DNA of 64,000 nt, from contig OW121856.1 in the NCBI GenBank assembly GCA_933228895.1, forward strand, positions 113,683,163 through 113,747,162, given 5' to 3'. The translations under genes were made by a program, and so were the position numbers. The notes under the pieces are model-generated. The model was not told the DNA's origin, made no database searches, and saw nothing but the letters and a program-made list of their open reading frames with translations. Positions within the stretch are counted from its first letter, which is position 1; each line of letters begins with the position of its first letter. This document shows, piece by piece, positions 12,629 through 27,500 of the stretch. Origin of the DNA: Platycnemis pennipes. Its lineage: Eukaryota > Arthropoda > Insecta > Odonata > Platycnemididae.

Positions 12629-13511
12629 AGGCCGTTGTACACGGTACAATTTCTTGTACAAGAACTTGTACAATGCGCAAATTGTATCGTGTACGAGGGG
12701 TTCGTACAATTTGTTGTACAAGAAATTAGATCATGCTCTATATTATTGGATGAAACCGTCCAAGATCCACTCAGTAGCTTCTGCGCATGACATGTGACGG
12801 TAGTGATGCGTTCGTTTAGTATTCGTAAGGTTGGTGTTCTGTTTGCGATCACTTTTATTCCTGTAAACGTGGAAAAACTTCCATTTTTGTTGTAGATATC
12901 GTGATATTCTTTGTTGCTTCCATATTATGATATTCTTTGTTGCTTCCATATTGTGATATTCGTCTGTCGCGTCGGAAGTGTTCTATTTCTCAAAAGATGA
13001 GTTGGACACACTGGTAAACAGTAAACCTCAATGAAATTAAAGATGACGTTATTGAGCCAAAATTAAATATATGCAACAAGCGAAGAATGATGTTTGGATG
13101 ATAAATTATGGGTTTCATGAGCCGATGAAAGAGTGCAAGTAAGCAATCGTAAAATTTCATTTTATTAATGCTAGGATTAATGGTAGCAAATCATTGTAAC
13201 CCGGTTAAGGCCGTTTCACACTATTCGATATGTTTTGAACAATGAACGTTGAACAAGACGACTTGAACGCTAAAAGGACATTCAAGACCATTCGAGACGG
13301 CCTTTCAAGAATGATTGTTCAATAGCTCCTGAATCGAATTGAACAGCCTTTCACACCGTTATAGTAAGATGGAATTGACTTGAACGGTGATGGCATGGGT
13401 GACAGTAAAAATAAGGAAGTGACTAACGGAAAGCACCTAGGAAACAGGAATCATAACTCGCATGGTGTACTACGTAGTATCACATAGGTATATTATACAA
13501 AGTCTAGTTTA

Positions 13512-14893
13512 GTGAAGATGGATGTTGATGCGAATATAGCTAGGGCGGCGTTTTGCGTTGGAGTGGCAGTAGCAGTTATGCATGTAGAGGCACGAAGAAG
13601 AATTCGTCGACGGGTTTGGACTAGGAAATGGCTAAGACGGAGGTATGCCGCTGGTAGCATGAGTTTGCTGTACCGTGAACTGGAGACGGAGGATCCAGAA
13701 TCTTTCGCCAATTTCTTGCGGATGGATAGCCTCAATTTCAGAGAGTTACTGCATATAGTATCTCCTCAAATATCAAAGAAAGACACCATATTACGTCAAT
13801 GCATTTCAGCGAAACACAAGTTGGCGATTACTCTTCGATTTTTAGCTACTGGGGAGTCCTACAAGAGTCTGCAGTACTCCACTAGGATCGCCCACAATAC
13901 GATTTCTCTGTTCGTCCCTCAAGTATGCAGAGCCATTTATGAAGTACTGAAACAGGATTTCTTGAGGGTAAGTTGTTTGAAACGAGCCAATTAATACAAA
14001 ACCTTATGTTATACGTAATAAAAAGCTTAAGTCGATTCTTATCATACATTCTAGGAAATGACTTATTTTCACCATACCTTTCCCTTCAGATGCCAAGAAG
14101 TATTCAAGAATGGGAGAGCATATCGAGAGAATTTCAAGACAAATGGAATTTTCCGAATTGTATTGGCGCCCTTGATGGGAAGCATATACATTTTAGATCG
14201 TCACGAGCAGACGGTTCTTTGTACTTCAATTACAAAGGCACACACAGCATTGTGCTCTTAGCTCTAGTGGATGCGAAGTACAGATTTCTGTACTTCGATG
14301 TCGGCGTGAACGGTCGAGTGAGTGATGGTGGTGTTTTCCGGGAAAGCACTCTTGCTGAGGGATTGCAACATAAGACTTTAAATATACCTCTCAACAAGGC
14401 ATTACCTGGTCGATTTCTTTGTATTCCCCATGTTATTGTCGCTGACGATGCTTTCCCTCTTCAAACTAACATCATGAAGCCATATCCAGATAGGGGACTA
14501 AGTGATCAAAAGAGAAATTTCAATTATCGCCTTAGCCGGGCAAGGAGGACATCGGAGAATGCCTTTGGCATTTTAGCAAACCGATTCAGAATCCTTTTAA
14601 ACTGTATAAATCTCTCGGTAGAAAAAGTGGAAACTGTGACATTAGCATGCATAGCTCTGCATAATTTTCTCAGGGCAAAGAAGGATGTTCAGTATTTCCC
14701 CCAAGGACTGGCGGATCGAGAGTTGGTTGATGGGACGGTAATGCCAGGAGTGTGGAGGGAGGGTCCAGTTCTTGATGGTGAATTGATAAGACAGGGTGGT
14801 AATAGGCACAATAATGAAGCAGGATTCATAAGGGATGAATTTTGCGAGTATTTCGCGACAGAAGGAAGACTTCCGTGGGGAAATGGCATATAA
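13512..14893 (+). CDS. Harbinger DDE transposase (HARBI1-like), two exons, 419 aa
   Basis: Exon 1 is 13512-13967 and exon 2 is 14090-14893. The 122-bp intron starts GTAAGT and ends CCCTTCAG, and the join is in phase 0. The N-terminal part has an HTH-like region (LAITLRFLATGESYKSLQYS, then HNTISLFVPQVCRAIYEVL) typical of the family. The DDE nuclease shows CIGALDGKHIHF (D181), VIVADDAFPL (D271 or D272) and RRTSENAFGIL (E307), with GVFRES and HNFL also conserved. The reaction is cut-and-paste excision and insertion of the element with 3-bp duplications. The start is the first ATG of the open frame, 303 bp inside the left end. The gene has no stops, so the copy may have been functional before the element was disrupted. 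Confidence 0.9.
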
Positions 14894-15531
14894 TGACAGT
14901 AGTGCTAATGCAGTGAAGATGTCTTAACTCTAGCTTGATATTTTAGGTTAGCTAAGTATGTTTGTGATTCCTAATTTGTTAAAAACTTTGGTTTTGGTAT
15001 CTTATTCTACATATTCATGTCATTTCTTGACAGAAACTTCCTTTTTTACAAATATGCTTGTTCTTCTCTCCATTGATGTGTGTATAAAATTTTTGTAGTA
15101 TTAGGATTCCAATTTTTGCAAATAAGCAATTGATTAAATGGTCCACATCCAGATTTCTGGATAAGGATATTCTCAATATTTATGATTGTAGTGTTTCTGT
15201 TACTATAAATATACTCCTAATATCTAGTCCTACACCATAATCCTACATCACAAATTTATTTTAAAACTTTTATACTGTTTCTCAGCATGACCCTAACGTC
15301 AAATCACAATATTGTCATTTATGTCCTTGGGCACAGCATCACTTCAATAATCTTTCACGACCCACTGCATAATTCCTAATCCCATTCCTCCAAAACATCT
15401 ATCAATCTTTATATAACACTTAGTTAATTCTAATTATTCCACCATTTTCCCTTTCTATTAGATAAGATACAAGCATCATTACTAATCTCCTGCCCAATTC
15501 TGAAAGAATTAAAAGATGGATGGTAATAGAA
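14894..15531. other. AT-rich 3' region of the transposase gene
   Basis: No gene is recognised. This is presumably the 3' UTR and intergenic part of the Harbinger element. Confidence 0.5.
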
Positions 15532-18146
15532 CCCTTACGAAAAAGTAGTACTGGAAGTACTGGAAAAAAATAGTATTGGGAAGTACTCGTGTACTATTTT
15601 CACGGAGGTGAGTACTATAGTATTGGAAGTATTGAAGAAAACTAGTACTCGTGTACTAGAGGTAGTACACAGAACTAGTACTCATGGAAGTATTGGGAAG
15701 TAGTACTCGTGTACTAGAGGTAGTACACGTAACTAGTACTCGTGGAAGTATTGGGAAGTAGTACTAGTGTACTGGAGGTAGTACACAGAACTAGTACTTG
15801 TGGAAGTATTGGGAAGCAGAACTCGTGTAATAGAGGTGGTGCACAAAACTAGTACATACATACCCCTATTGGAACTTACTCATAAGTCTCATAAGATAAA
15901 TTCTCATAAGAAATTGGCAATGAGTCTTATGAGAAATTTTCTCATAAGATTTTGGGCGGGGAACCGTTCCAGGGGGAACCACCCTTGAACCATTCCAGGG
16001 GGATCGGTTCCCTGCAGTTCTCTTACGAGAATTACAAAAAATTAATTGTAATTACAAAAAAAACTATAAGCTGCTCCTGGAGATACGTCCTGGAACTCCC
16101 ACCTACTCCTACTCCAAAAATCTGAGGAACTAGAGAAAGCTGAAATAACACGACTTCGGATCGGATATAGCATATCACACTTAATTTGATTCGGCATAAT
16201 TTGGCACATGCCCACTATACACATAACTCAACCGAACTAAACCGTGAACGTCTAGCGCTTCTTGATGTCACATAACAAATTCATAATTTTAGTAACCCTT
16301 ATGCGAGTTAGAATTTTAAACAAACAGGACAGTTTATAAATCTATAATATATTTATTGACACTACTTCCAGTTTCAATAATTGTATTCACTTGCCTTTGT
16401 AACACATAAGATTCCAAATCTGAGGCATAATATCTCAAAAATAACCAATGTGACAACAACAATACTAAATAAACCACATGGCACGAGAATGAAAAGCTGT
16501 GATCGAGCTTGCTTAATGCATAAGATTTTATTTTAATGGTTGATCAAAGTGTTAAACAACCAGAAGTTTTTTTTATAACGCTCCTCTAAAAACTGAAACT
16601 ATATTTTTCCAACGGGGAGTTCGTTTAAATATCATCGAAAGTCGTCACTGCACTGTCACAACACACAAAAAATATTCACGTTCATCATGTAGCTGAATGA
16701 TGATCTGGATTCTCATTGGATCATTCCGAATGTTTCAATTTGTTTATGACTTTAATGTGCCTGAAAAATGATAAATACAGTTAATTCCGGTGTCAGCAAT
16801 TCAAAAAGCCTGCATGGAAAGCAGGTGAAAACAATTACAAATTCGTTCAACACAATCGCTTGTCATAACGATCATTTACTCACCGTAATGTCATTGTCCA
16901 TTAGAATGTAAAAGTAAGCTTCCATGATCACTAATTACAAGAAAACGTAATTACTTCAGGAGATAATTCTTTATCACGTTTCTCGCTATGATGACAGCCA
17001 TCTTGCAATTAATCGATAGTAGTCTGATCGATATTGGTTGATACAACCAACCAGATACAACTTTCCACAAACCGCGAACTATAAAAATGTGAATATTCAC
17101 GTTAAAATTACTCGTGGGCACGAAAGTTGTTATTTATGGTTTATAACTGTTCTTTTTAAGAAAGAAGTTTACTATTATTTATTTGAACTGGACGGAATTA
17201 CCGTTCTGACACCTTTGGTCTTTTAGAAATGGAGATGAGTGTAGATTGGAGGCTTTAAAGATGTATAGGAGGATGGAGAAAGTGAGCTCAAGAATAATTT
17301 GATACTATCTTTCTTTAACCTGAGCTGGATGTGACAAAATTACACTGTCTTCCCCCAGCTAAGCTGGGATGGAAGACAAATGAGAATGCTGTAAATGGTT
17401 GGGGAAGAGAGGAATCTGTTGGGGGTGATTCAAAGAGGATAGAAACAGTGGATGGAAGAGATGGGTAGTGGGAAGTTAAAAAATGTTATTGAAGGAAGAA
17501 TCGCGTCTGGCTTCTGGATGGCAGGAAGATTATGAGCCAAATAAATGTATTTAAGGAAGCGAGTACAAGGAAAACATCAAAAATGTACCTGAAAGGTGGA
17601 TAACCATTACGTGAATTGATAGTATTGGTTCATCCTGATGTGAAATAAAAATGATTAGCATTGTGATTTGGAAACCAATACTAGACATATTAGGTTCAAT
17701 GCTCAATATATCATGGTATCAAAGAGTAGTACACACACACATATTATTGTGATTACTTCTTCTTCCAATACTTATAAGTATACCGACAATGAAGTATTGG
17801 TGCCAAACGGACTAGTACACAATGCTAGTATTGTGAATATTTCTCCATCCAGTACTTGCCTACATTGAAGTACTGGAGTCACAGACTAGTACACGATGCT
17901 AGTATTGTGAATACTTCTCCATCCAGTACTTGCCGACATTGAAGTACTGGTGCCACGGACTAGTACATGATGCTAGTATTGTGAATACTTCCCTTCTGAG
18001 TACTACATTCAGTGATCCCAATACTAAGTATTGACTTTTGAGTACTGGGGGGCAGAATCTGAATACTATAGTACTGAGATTCATGTACTTAGTATTCGGG
18101 TCTGTGTACTTAGTATTGGGCTCTGTGTACTACTTTTTTGTAAGGG
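15532..18146. mobile_element. 2.6 kb element with GTAC-rich subterminal repeats
   Basis: The left end CCCTTACGAAAAAGTAGTAC (15532) is matched at the right end (to 18146) by CCCTTACAAAAAAGTAGTAC on the minus strand. Both ends carry many AGTACT / AGTATTGGGAAGTAGTACT units (15540-15860 and 17700-18130). The interior (about 15.9-17.6 kb) has a small GGAACCGTTCCAGGGG duplication near 15958-16012 but no transposase. A target duplication is not clear. It lies between the two genes of the Harbinger element and must be a later insertion or an unusually large spacer. Confidence 0.65.
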
Positions 18147-18507
18147 AACTCTCACCTTATAAAAAAGGTTGCCAAGTCAGGCTTTCTAAAAATTGATTGC
18201 ATACCATTTATAGCAACGATGAATCACTTGGTGCTTCATACCTACTAATTTTTTGTTCTCTTGGCATTGAGGTTGAAACAAAAACTGCTAAAGGGAAATT
18301 TTAAGTTCTATATCATACCCAAATTTTGATGAGTGATGGTATATCAGGGTTATGTAACTGAAATTACGAAAATGATAAGAACAGATAAAGGTTTATTTTA
18401 AATATAATTTAAATTTAAAAACCTTAATTACGAGCAGTAAAATATTGAAAAGAAAATTGTACAAATTGAAAACAGTGGAAGCATGTATAAAATGTATGTA
18501 CATAAAT

Positions 18508-21500
18508 TTACGAATCTTCCTCGTCTTTCGCATCCATGAGAATTTCAAAAATTTTTTTAACTGCAGCTTTCTGCCTTCGTTTGTCACTAATTTCCGATAA
18601 CTCTCGGCCAACATACAGGCCGAACGTTTCCATTGTGCTGTACTTCTGCACCGAGTTGTTGAGAGCAGAAGAAGCCTTTGATAGGAAGTCGTGTACGTCA
18701 TTGGCTTCATCGGTCCTCTTCCTCTTGGGAGTCGGTGTACCTTTTGAGGACCCACTCTTTGAGGACGTATTGCTTGTGCTTACTTTTGCAATACTTGTGC
18801 AAGCAGACTCGCCACTTAGAAGGGGGACTGATATCCTCTCGCTAAGGCCTTCCTCAGCAAAATTCTGGAGGAGGAGGTCATCAATTTGTATATCACTTGT
18901 TATTTCCTGTAAACAAATGAAATCACATTATTTCCTGAAGGCTACATATACAATGTACTAAAATTAGAGTTACATACATGGATTTAAAGTAAAGTCTTAA
19001 TGGAAAATGTGAGTTAAAATAGATAAAATGGGTATGAAATTCTTTAATGATGATGTAAAAACATAGGTAGAGAATAAATATACTTTGACTCTGCCAGTGA
19101 CTAGTGTTCTTACATATTCAACATAATGCTTCTGTAACCAAAATAGACCATATTCGTAAACTACAGATTAGGAATGATTGTCTACCGTTCTTAATTCCAT
19201 ACATTAACGTCTCTTTTCCCCTCTGGTGCTTCACCACAACAAGCAACAATTGAACCAAAATAAATAAACAAACAAACTTAACCAAATTAACTAAAATTAT
19301 ATAAAACAACCTTAAACCAACTTGAATTAATACCCATAACGCAAATACATAACAGAAATATTCACATATGGAATGAGAATGAAGTAAACTCTACCGGTTT
19401 CTTTAGAAAAGTCCAAACGCGGCGTCGAACACTATCGAGAAACATAAAAAAAGTGTTTTTCGAACGTCCATCTCCCAATAAATAAACCTCACAAGGGCCA
19501 CGAAAGCAATTATAAACCCCAAGAACTATTAGCGAATACACTAAAAGGCAGCACTTAACAGAGGGTCTCACTCGAAACGACCGAAAAAGCCGTAATCCAA
19601 GCAAGAGAGATGACGAAGAATGGTTAATAAAGAGGTCGATGGTCTATATAACACAACTTCTCTCATACATGTCCATTTGTATTTGTGTGTTGCATCTTCA
19701 TCCTGAGTTTAATTACGTAAAATACTTCAACGCAAAGCATAATAAATGCCCTTAGTTCAGAATATTGATTTTCAGACGTTATTTACATACCTTCTCCTGC
19801 TCAAGCGGAATGAAATTTGATGCACTCCTCCTCGGCGTCGTGTGCCTTTCAAGGAACTGCAGGTGATTGTAGCACCATAACTTCGGCTTCTGCACATCAT
19901 CTACAGATGCCCCACTTTTCTGCGACTTCTTCAATTTATTTTTTTCCGCCATGTACTGTGTGCGGAGGCCATTAATTTTAGATTTAACGTCTTCCGCCGT
20001 TGTGCTAGATCGAAACTATTGGGATAAAAGAAAAATTTTATTCGGCGATAATACCACGTGAAAAAATAAATCCATGTCTGAAGCAAATGTTCGTATCGTG
20101 AGAAATTAAAATCATTAACATAGAAACATGTAAACAGCAATTAAGAAAGGCATCAAGAGATTCTTTAAAATGGTTTCTGATCTCACGACTGATCAAGGTA
20201 GCTTAGGTATAAAGCTAAATTTAAAGATTAGAAGTAATAATCATTAATTTACTTACAGGCGCCAAATTCTTGGCAATTTCTTGGAGTGCCAAAGTTCTTT
20301 TTTGTTTGTTGTGGTAATCCGGGGAGCTCACTTCATATAGACACCTGCTTTCTTCGTATAAATTAATGAGCGCCTCAACAGCATAACTCCCTGACACAAT
20401 TAGCTACAGTACCTAATAGAGGGGACAACACTCTTGATTTACTGGCAACCAATATCCCACAACATGTGACAATGATTGACACGGTTGATGGAATCAGTGA
20501 CCACAGAGTTATAACTGCAAAACTCTCGCTATCTTTAGATAAAAATTTTAAACAAAAAAGAAAGATTTACATTTTTAAAAGGGCAGACTTTGCTAACTTT
20601 AAAACTTATTTAAGAGATTCCTTATCGGATTTCAAAAAGTCTTCCATAAAGGTATGTACCAACGTTTCATGGAAGTCGTTCATTAATATCATGCGCTCTG
20701 GGATCAACAGATTTATCCCTAGTAAATTCAAAAAAGAAAGCACTGAACCTAGGTGGTACAATGCCGAAGTGAGAAAATCCCTGAGACGGCAGCGAATATG
20801 TCATGCTAAAATGAAAAGAATTAGTAAACATATGCCCACTGATGAGCGTAATGTAATTATTGAAAATTATAAAATTTCAAAATCCACTGCAAAGACAGCC
20901 CTTAGTAATGCATTTGCAGAATTCAAAAGAAAAACACTTGGGGAACAATTGAAAGAAAATCCAAAAGTCTTCTGGTCGTACGTAAGGGAAGTGCAAGGCC
21001 ATAAGTCTGCCGTCCATTCACTTAAAAATGATAGAGGTGAAATGACCACAAACACACTCGACAAAGTTAGCTTGCTTAATTCCTTCTTCCAAACCGTTTT
21101 TAACCCACCTTCCGGGGATTCAACTGTCGTGTTACCTGACCTCTTTCAGCGGTTGATGAAACCAATAGAGTATTTGCACCCGGGAGGATTACGATTGAAA
21201 TGCGGTTGATTCGATGAAGTGTATCATAAATAACATTACTGTCGATTAATAGCATTAATTGTTGCTTAGTTTGTGTAATAATTAATATTTAATATGCATT
21301 GTTTTCGCATCAATATTATGTAGACGAAAACGCTCAGCTATTGGCTCCTCAATATGTGACGTCATTTCGTACTATCTCATCAGCTCGGGACTCAGTTACG
21401 GTGAATTGTGGTGGTGGATCTGATCGGAGTAAAGGAAAATACGTTTAAGTGCATATCATGGAATCAGGTTTCGTGAAGGCTTCTTCAAATAATCTCCCGA

Positions 21501-24500
21501 CGGTGGATGCTTTAATGATTGGCCATTTCCTTAGTGGCCATGCCGATTATGTTGGACCAGAGCAACGAGGAGTGAAACTAGCACGGTGAGTTGCCATAGA
21601 CATTTATTTTTCTCTTTTATACATGCCATGGTTAATTTTTAATGTTGCACTGGCGCTTTTCCGTTGTGTGGTCTTATTCATAATCAAGAATAATCGACGG
21701 GAAACCTTATCAGAAGTTAAGTCAAAGAGAATGGATGAAAAGTGTTTGTAACAGTAGTTGTGCAAAAGTGTGTAAGCACGATTCGAAGATTTACCCAAGT
21801 AAAAGTGCTGGTGTGTAGGTAACTATTGATATTTGTTTCATTAATTCAAATATCGAACTTAAGTTAAATGAAGAATTATTTTCTCTACTATTATTATTTG
21901 CCCTACTTACCCCCGAGAAAATAATTCTTCATATTGATATTTGGCCCATAGGGACTGAATGAATATCCATGATTCATTATTTAAATTTTGGAGCTTCTGG
22001 GCTACATAAGGTTTGAAAAGTAAGCATAATTAACTGGAGTTAAATGTAGGTCCAGTCCAAGCAGTAATGTGACCTCCATTTCTTTGACAAAACGCACTTG
22101 TTATCGATGTATTCGTTCTACCGTTGAATTAATGTATTCAAAAGTAGAGTTCTAATTATCTCAAAGTTGAACAGATTAATTACACTTCGCCAATATAGAT
22201 ATGTCAGTCAGCTATACATGTGCTCGTGTGAGGTTTATGAATAACTTTTTGAGGTAGTATATCTTAAAATAAAGTTATTGAAAATTCTGGCTGGGTATTA
22301 ATACTTTTGATGGAAATAAATTCTCGGGCTGGAAATCTAATGTTTTATTGTATGACCAGACGATTACTTTTCATTCATTCGGTATTAATATGCTTCTCTT
22401 AGTATTTGTTATCACAGTTTTTAAGTTGGTTCGTCACTTTTGCATTTCTTCGCAGTATAAGCTTATAGGTTTTCAAGATACAAGTTTTTACTGTTTTTTG
22501 TTACAACTATCCACCAACTGTACTTCTACTTAGTGACTTATTTTCACGAATTAAGTTTTAATATTACAAGGATCTGTACTGTAAAAGTGTCTCTATTAAT
22601 GTTTTTAGTCTTAAACTGTTTTATTTATAAAATTTTATGTATATTTTAGATCAGCCAGGGAGAGCTATGGCGATTCAGCCATTGGCTATGTTCAAGTGAA
22701 GCGGGATGGTGGAAAATGCAGTGTTATGGCCAAAGTCACTCCAGAGCACAAACTAAAAGTGAAGCCTTACACTGTTATTGTTACAGTAGATGAGGATGGG
22801 GAGATGGTTGAAAGTGCCAACTGCTATGGTTGTGCAGCAGCTATTGGTAAGTAAGGAGACACATTAAGGGCCGGTTTTCCTATGTCTGGTTAACGCTAAC
22901 CATAAGATGATGCAGCCTTTACCTTTACCAAGAGGTGGCTGTTAGTTCTGGTTAGCCTGGACCAGAATTTAAGCTAACCAGAACTTACATCCAACTCTAG
23001 ATGAAAGTTTAGGCTTTATCATCTTATGGTTAGCGTTAACCAGACATTGGAAAACCAGCCCTAAGTGTGTGCTGCTTGTGCTATTTTTTTAATTATTTGG
23101 ATTCTTGCACTAAAAATATGTGGTTAAGTTAGGATGAGAGCGCTGAAGGTTCTGAGGAATTACTGAAAGAGTAGCTATATTATAGTGTCCACATTATACT
23201 AGCTGAAAAACCTGTTGATTTTCAATAGGAGGGGAAAGAGTAAAAAATGGCATGGTACTTCTTTCTCTACAGTATATATCCGGCTTTGTTAAATTATTAT
23301 CCTACATCAAAATGTTGCAAAATAAATGATGCATGAATGTTTGATGTGGTCCATAGTGCATTGCTATTAAGACCTTCAATGACAATGAATTTCTTTATTA
23401 TTACTTATTAAAATTGGCTTTAGTCCTCATTCATAAATCCAATGCCTTTGTGACCAAGGAAATATAGTGTGAGAATTTCATACAGATAAGGGACTGCATC
23501 AGCATTGTAAGCCCTCTAACTACATTTATGGAAAAGAATTGAAATTAGGTGCTGGAACAGACATTCGTTTATTTAGATCTAACAACATGCTTTTTCATAT
23601 TCTTTTCAGGAGGTTGTAAGCATTCAGTCGCTTTTCTGATGTGGCTGCATAGGCGGAGTGAGGAGCCATCTACAACAGAAGTAGAGAATTACTGGAAAAG
23701 ATCAAGACTTTCAGCTTTGGGCACTACCGGAGTAATGAAAGTCAAAGATATGACTGGGGCAGCTCCAATTGCCATTGTGGAAGAAGGGAGTTTTAGAAGG
23801 CAAGTTGTTGCTGCATTAGAAGAGGAGGGAGAATTTGAAAGTGGGCTCATGTCACTGAGTTTTTGCCTGAATGCCCATCAATTTTCAATTCCCCAATTAA
23901 TTAATTCATTCCGGGAAAGGATTGATGATGACACGTCGGCCTTAGGTTTCTTGAGGTATGCAGAGCTGTTCATGAGGGAGCAAGAGTTGTGTGACACAGT
24001 TTTCCAGAGCACATTGGCTCAATACGAGTCACCTCTCTGGCACCACCTACGGCTGGGCAGGATATCTGCTTCAAGGGCATACGAGGCTATGCATTGCAAG
24101 AAGAAGGATGGGGTGCTGGTGGACATGATCCTTGGTGCCCGAAGGTTGGGAGACACTACTGCAATGAAGCGAGGGAGGGAGTTGGAGGGCAAGGTTCTGG
24201 AGGAACTCCAGAAACAACTGGGGTGCAAAATTACCAAGTGCGGACTTGCATTGGATCCGAAGTTTCCATACCTGGCAGCTTCTCCCGATGGAGTTTTTGG
24301 GGAAACTTTAGTGGAAGTAAAGTGCCCCCAGAAAGCCAGTAGGCTACGTCACTACATAGTACATGGCTCACCGACAGCGAAATATGCGACACAGATGATG
24401 GTGCAGATGTTGCTAACAGGGAAGAAAGAGTGCCTCTACACAGTGGCTGACCCTCATTTTGAGGAAAATAAGAGCTTTATTACCTGTATCATCAAGTTTG

Positions 24501-27500
24501 ATGTTCATTTTTGCCAGAAAATTGTGAATGAAACAAAGGAATTTTGGTGTGACACTATTTTTCCAATGGTAAATAAATAATTACCTCCTTTAATTAACCC
24601 TCCAAGATTATTGCTCATATTTAGGGTGCATGCAAAGACTTTTAACCTTTTCCTTGGCTACCTCCTGCAAAAGTAACCGGAACCAAATATGACAGTCCTT
24701 GTTTATCTAGTATTTCCTTGAATTAATGCTTCCTCTCATGGAAAGATTACTTTGTACAGTACAGCGACAATTTGCTCGATAGCTGTTTGCTGGATCTGCC
24801 AGTCCCCCTAATCCCTCCCCTTTCTCCTTTCCTTCCCTCTAAAAAAAGTTCAAAGCCACTGGTTAAATGATCATGAATGGATTACGTCTTCTTCCATTAT
24901 TCGTTTAAGGTTACTGCTGCAGCTTCAGATGCTACCACATGTAGACATACCTAAAGATAGAAAGCTGGGCAAAGCACAAGGTAACACTAATGGTATTAAG
25001 AAAGGCACAACGCTAGACAAATTAAAGTAAAATGTAATAATTTATTGCTATTGAAATATAAGAGTAATGAATCACTTTAAATTACAATTTTTCATGGGAT
25101 CAGAAAAATAATAAAAAAATTACCCAGAAAGCATAGCAGAATAATATAAATAAATGTACCATTATAAAACAGGTTTGTAATATTAGCGTATTTAGTTACA
25201 CATATGCAATAGCAGAGACATACCTAAAGATAGAAAGCTGGGCAAAGCACAAGGTAACACTAATGGTATTAAGAAAGGCACAACGCTAGACAAATTAAAG
25301 TAAAATGTAATAATTTATTGCTATTGAAATATAAGAGTAATGAATCACTTTAAATTACAATTTTTCATGGGATCAGAAAAATAATAAAAAAATTACCCAG
25401 AAAGCATAGCAGAATAATATAAATAAATGTACCATTATAAAACAGGTTTGTAATATTAGCGTATTTAGTTACACATATGCAATAGCAGAGACATACCTAA
25501 AGATAGAAAGCTGGGCAAAGCACAAGGTAACACTAATGGTATTAAGAAAGGCACAACGCTAGACAAATTAAAGTAAAATGTAATAATTTATTGCTATTGA
25601 AATATAAGAGTAATGAATCACTTTAAATTACAATTTTTCATGGGATCAGAAAAATAATAAAAAACATTACCCAGAAAGCATAGTAGAATAATATAAATAA
25701 ATGTACCATTGTAAAACAGGTTTGTAATATTAGCGTAGTTAGTTACACATATGCAATAGCAATATTTCATGGCTCAATCTAAATAGTAGGCTATTTACAA
25801 AAGCATTTTTCAGGAATTAAATCAAGTGCGAACAATTTGCCTCTCTAAATTTACTAGAGCGCATGCAATGATGATCATATAATCAGCCATCTTAACCAGA
25901 TTATGATCCATGACTGTTGAGGGTTTCAACATCGCGAAGTCCCTAATGCGCCCAATCACTCGCTCAACATGTATCCTTAGGCTTGCAACCTGTTTCGTAA
26001 GGCGAGCATTGCCTTGGCTCATCACCTCACCTGCTGAAACCGATGGAGGTCTCACCAGCTTGCAAGACCTCGTGGCAAGAGCACCCTCTAGATGTTTGAA
26101 CCCCCTGTCTGCCATGACTGTGCTCCCAGGAGGTATTTTCTCTAGGAAGCCACAGTCAGAGGTTATAGCTTCATCAGAGGCCCTTCCCAGGTATCCCTCG
26201 GAGATAAAAGTAATGAAGCCATTTGGCAAACAAGAAATTAAATATTTAATAGTATTAGCCTTCTTGTATTGTGACCAGGACAGGGCCTGATGCAGAGGGT
26301 TGTTAGGCTTCTCTATTGCAATTTCCAGGCAGTCTACAATACATGTGACATGGGAGAAATTGGCGATAAAAGCAGTTGGCAGGGTCCTCCGTCTGCTCTC
26401 CTCACTCGGCCAATATACTAAGTCCTGCATATAGCTGGCTATTAATGGCATGTTATCCCTTAGTACACGACTTACAGTCGAGTAATGCATGCCAAACTCA
26501 TTGCCCAACACTTTCACCTGGTCATTCAATTTGATCTTCTTCAGGCAAAGCATGACCGTACGTTGACTTGCAGGTATATTTTCACATAAAAGTGAAATAA
26601 TTCTGTAGCTCCTTGGACACACCCCAAGGTAGAGCTTAGGATCCTTCTCCATAAAGAAGCATAAAGTACGGAAGCTCTCCTCCCTGTACTTTGCTGCTTC
26701 TTCCCCCTCAAAACTCTCATCAGAAGAGTGGCCACTAAAGGAATAATCGGAAGAAAGTCTGTCCTCTTCTGAGGAGCAGGTACTTCCTGCTACTGCCAGC
26801 ACATTCTTCATGGGGGAAGTGTGGGTGCTCCTTGTGGCTTGCTTAACAGGGGAGGTAGCCACAGTGATTCTATCAATTTCCCCAGTCTGGGTTGGCCTAC
26901 TTCGGTATGGTGACCGTACCTGAATGCCCCGGTCAACTTTAAGTACAGCCGTGGGCGGGTGGCAAGGAGGCTCTTCCCTTTCTTCCCACTGATCTGAAGG
27001 ATCAACAGGAGGGAAATCCGGTAGAGCCTCAAATTCCTGGGTGTCATCCATTTCCTCCATAGCTGCCACTATTTCCTTCCGCCTCCGCTTTTGCACAGCA
27101 GCTCTCTCGCTTACGGGCTGGATAGAAGGCCTATCTTGACAGGTGAAAATGTGAGGCAGAACACCTTTCCTCATGCGGAGGTTGCAACCCATCAACTTCC
27201 ACCGCATAAAATTTTCAGTATCATCTTCCAACTGCAAAGTAAAAGATAAGTTGTAAGGAAACAATACACATTTTAACTCTCATGATATTTCGGTCTCTAC
27301 AACATGTACATTACTACTGATTATTCCCCACTGATATTTAAAAATAAGGCTTTCACAAACATGTGGCTCAGTTAGCGGTGGTAACATCTCATCGTAACCA
27401 CGAAATTATGCTCTTATTTATTGTATATCATAAACCACGACCACCATTTTTATAATAACTTCAACTGCAGATAACAAACAATAGCTAGAGCAAGGAGAAA

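Noticed and set aside
20466..21209. Stand-alone 247-residue protein
   Set aside because: It is the middle part of a CR1-like ORF2. Its last 15 codons are the inverted end of the inserted ISL2EU element.
21458..24580. Phage or bacterial contamination, because YqaJ is a phage-type recombinase
   Set aside because: The gene has spliced introns, lies inside a transposon that interrupts a LINE in frame, and is paired with a eukaryotic THAP transposase.
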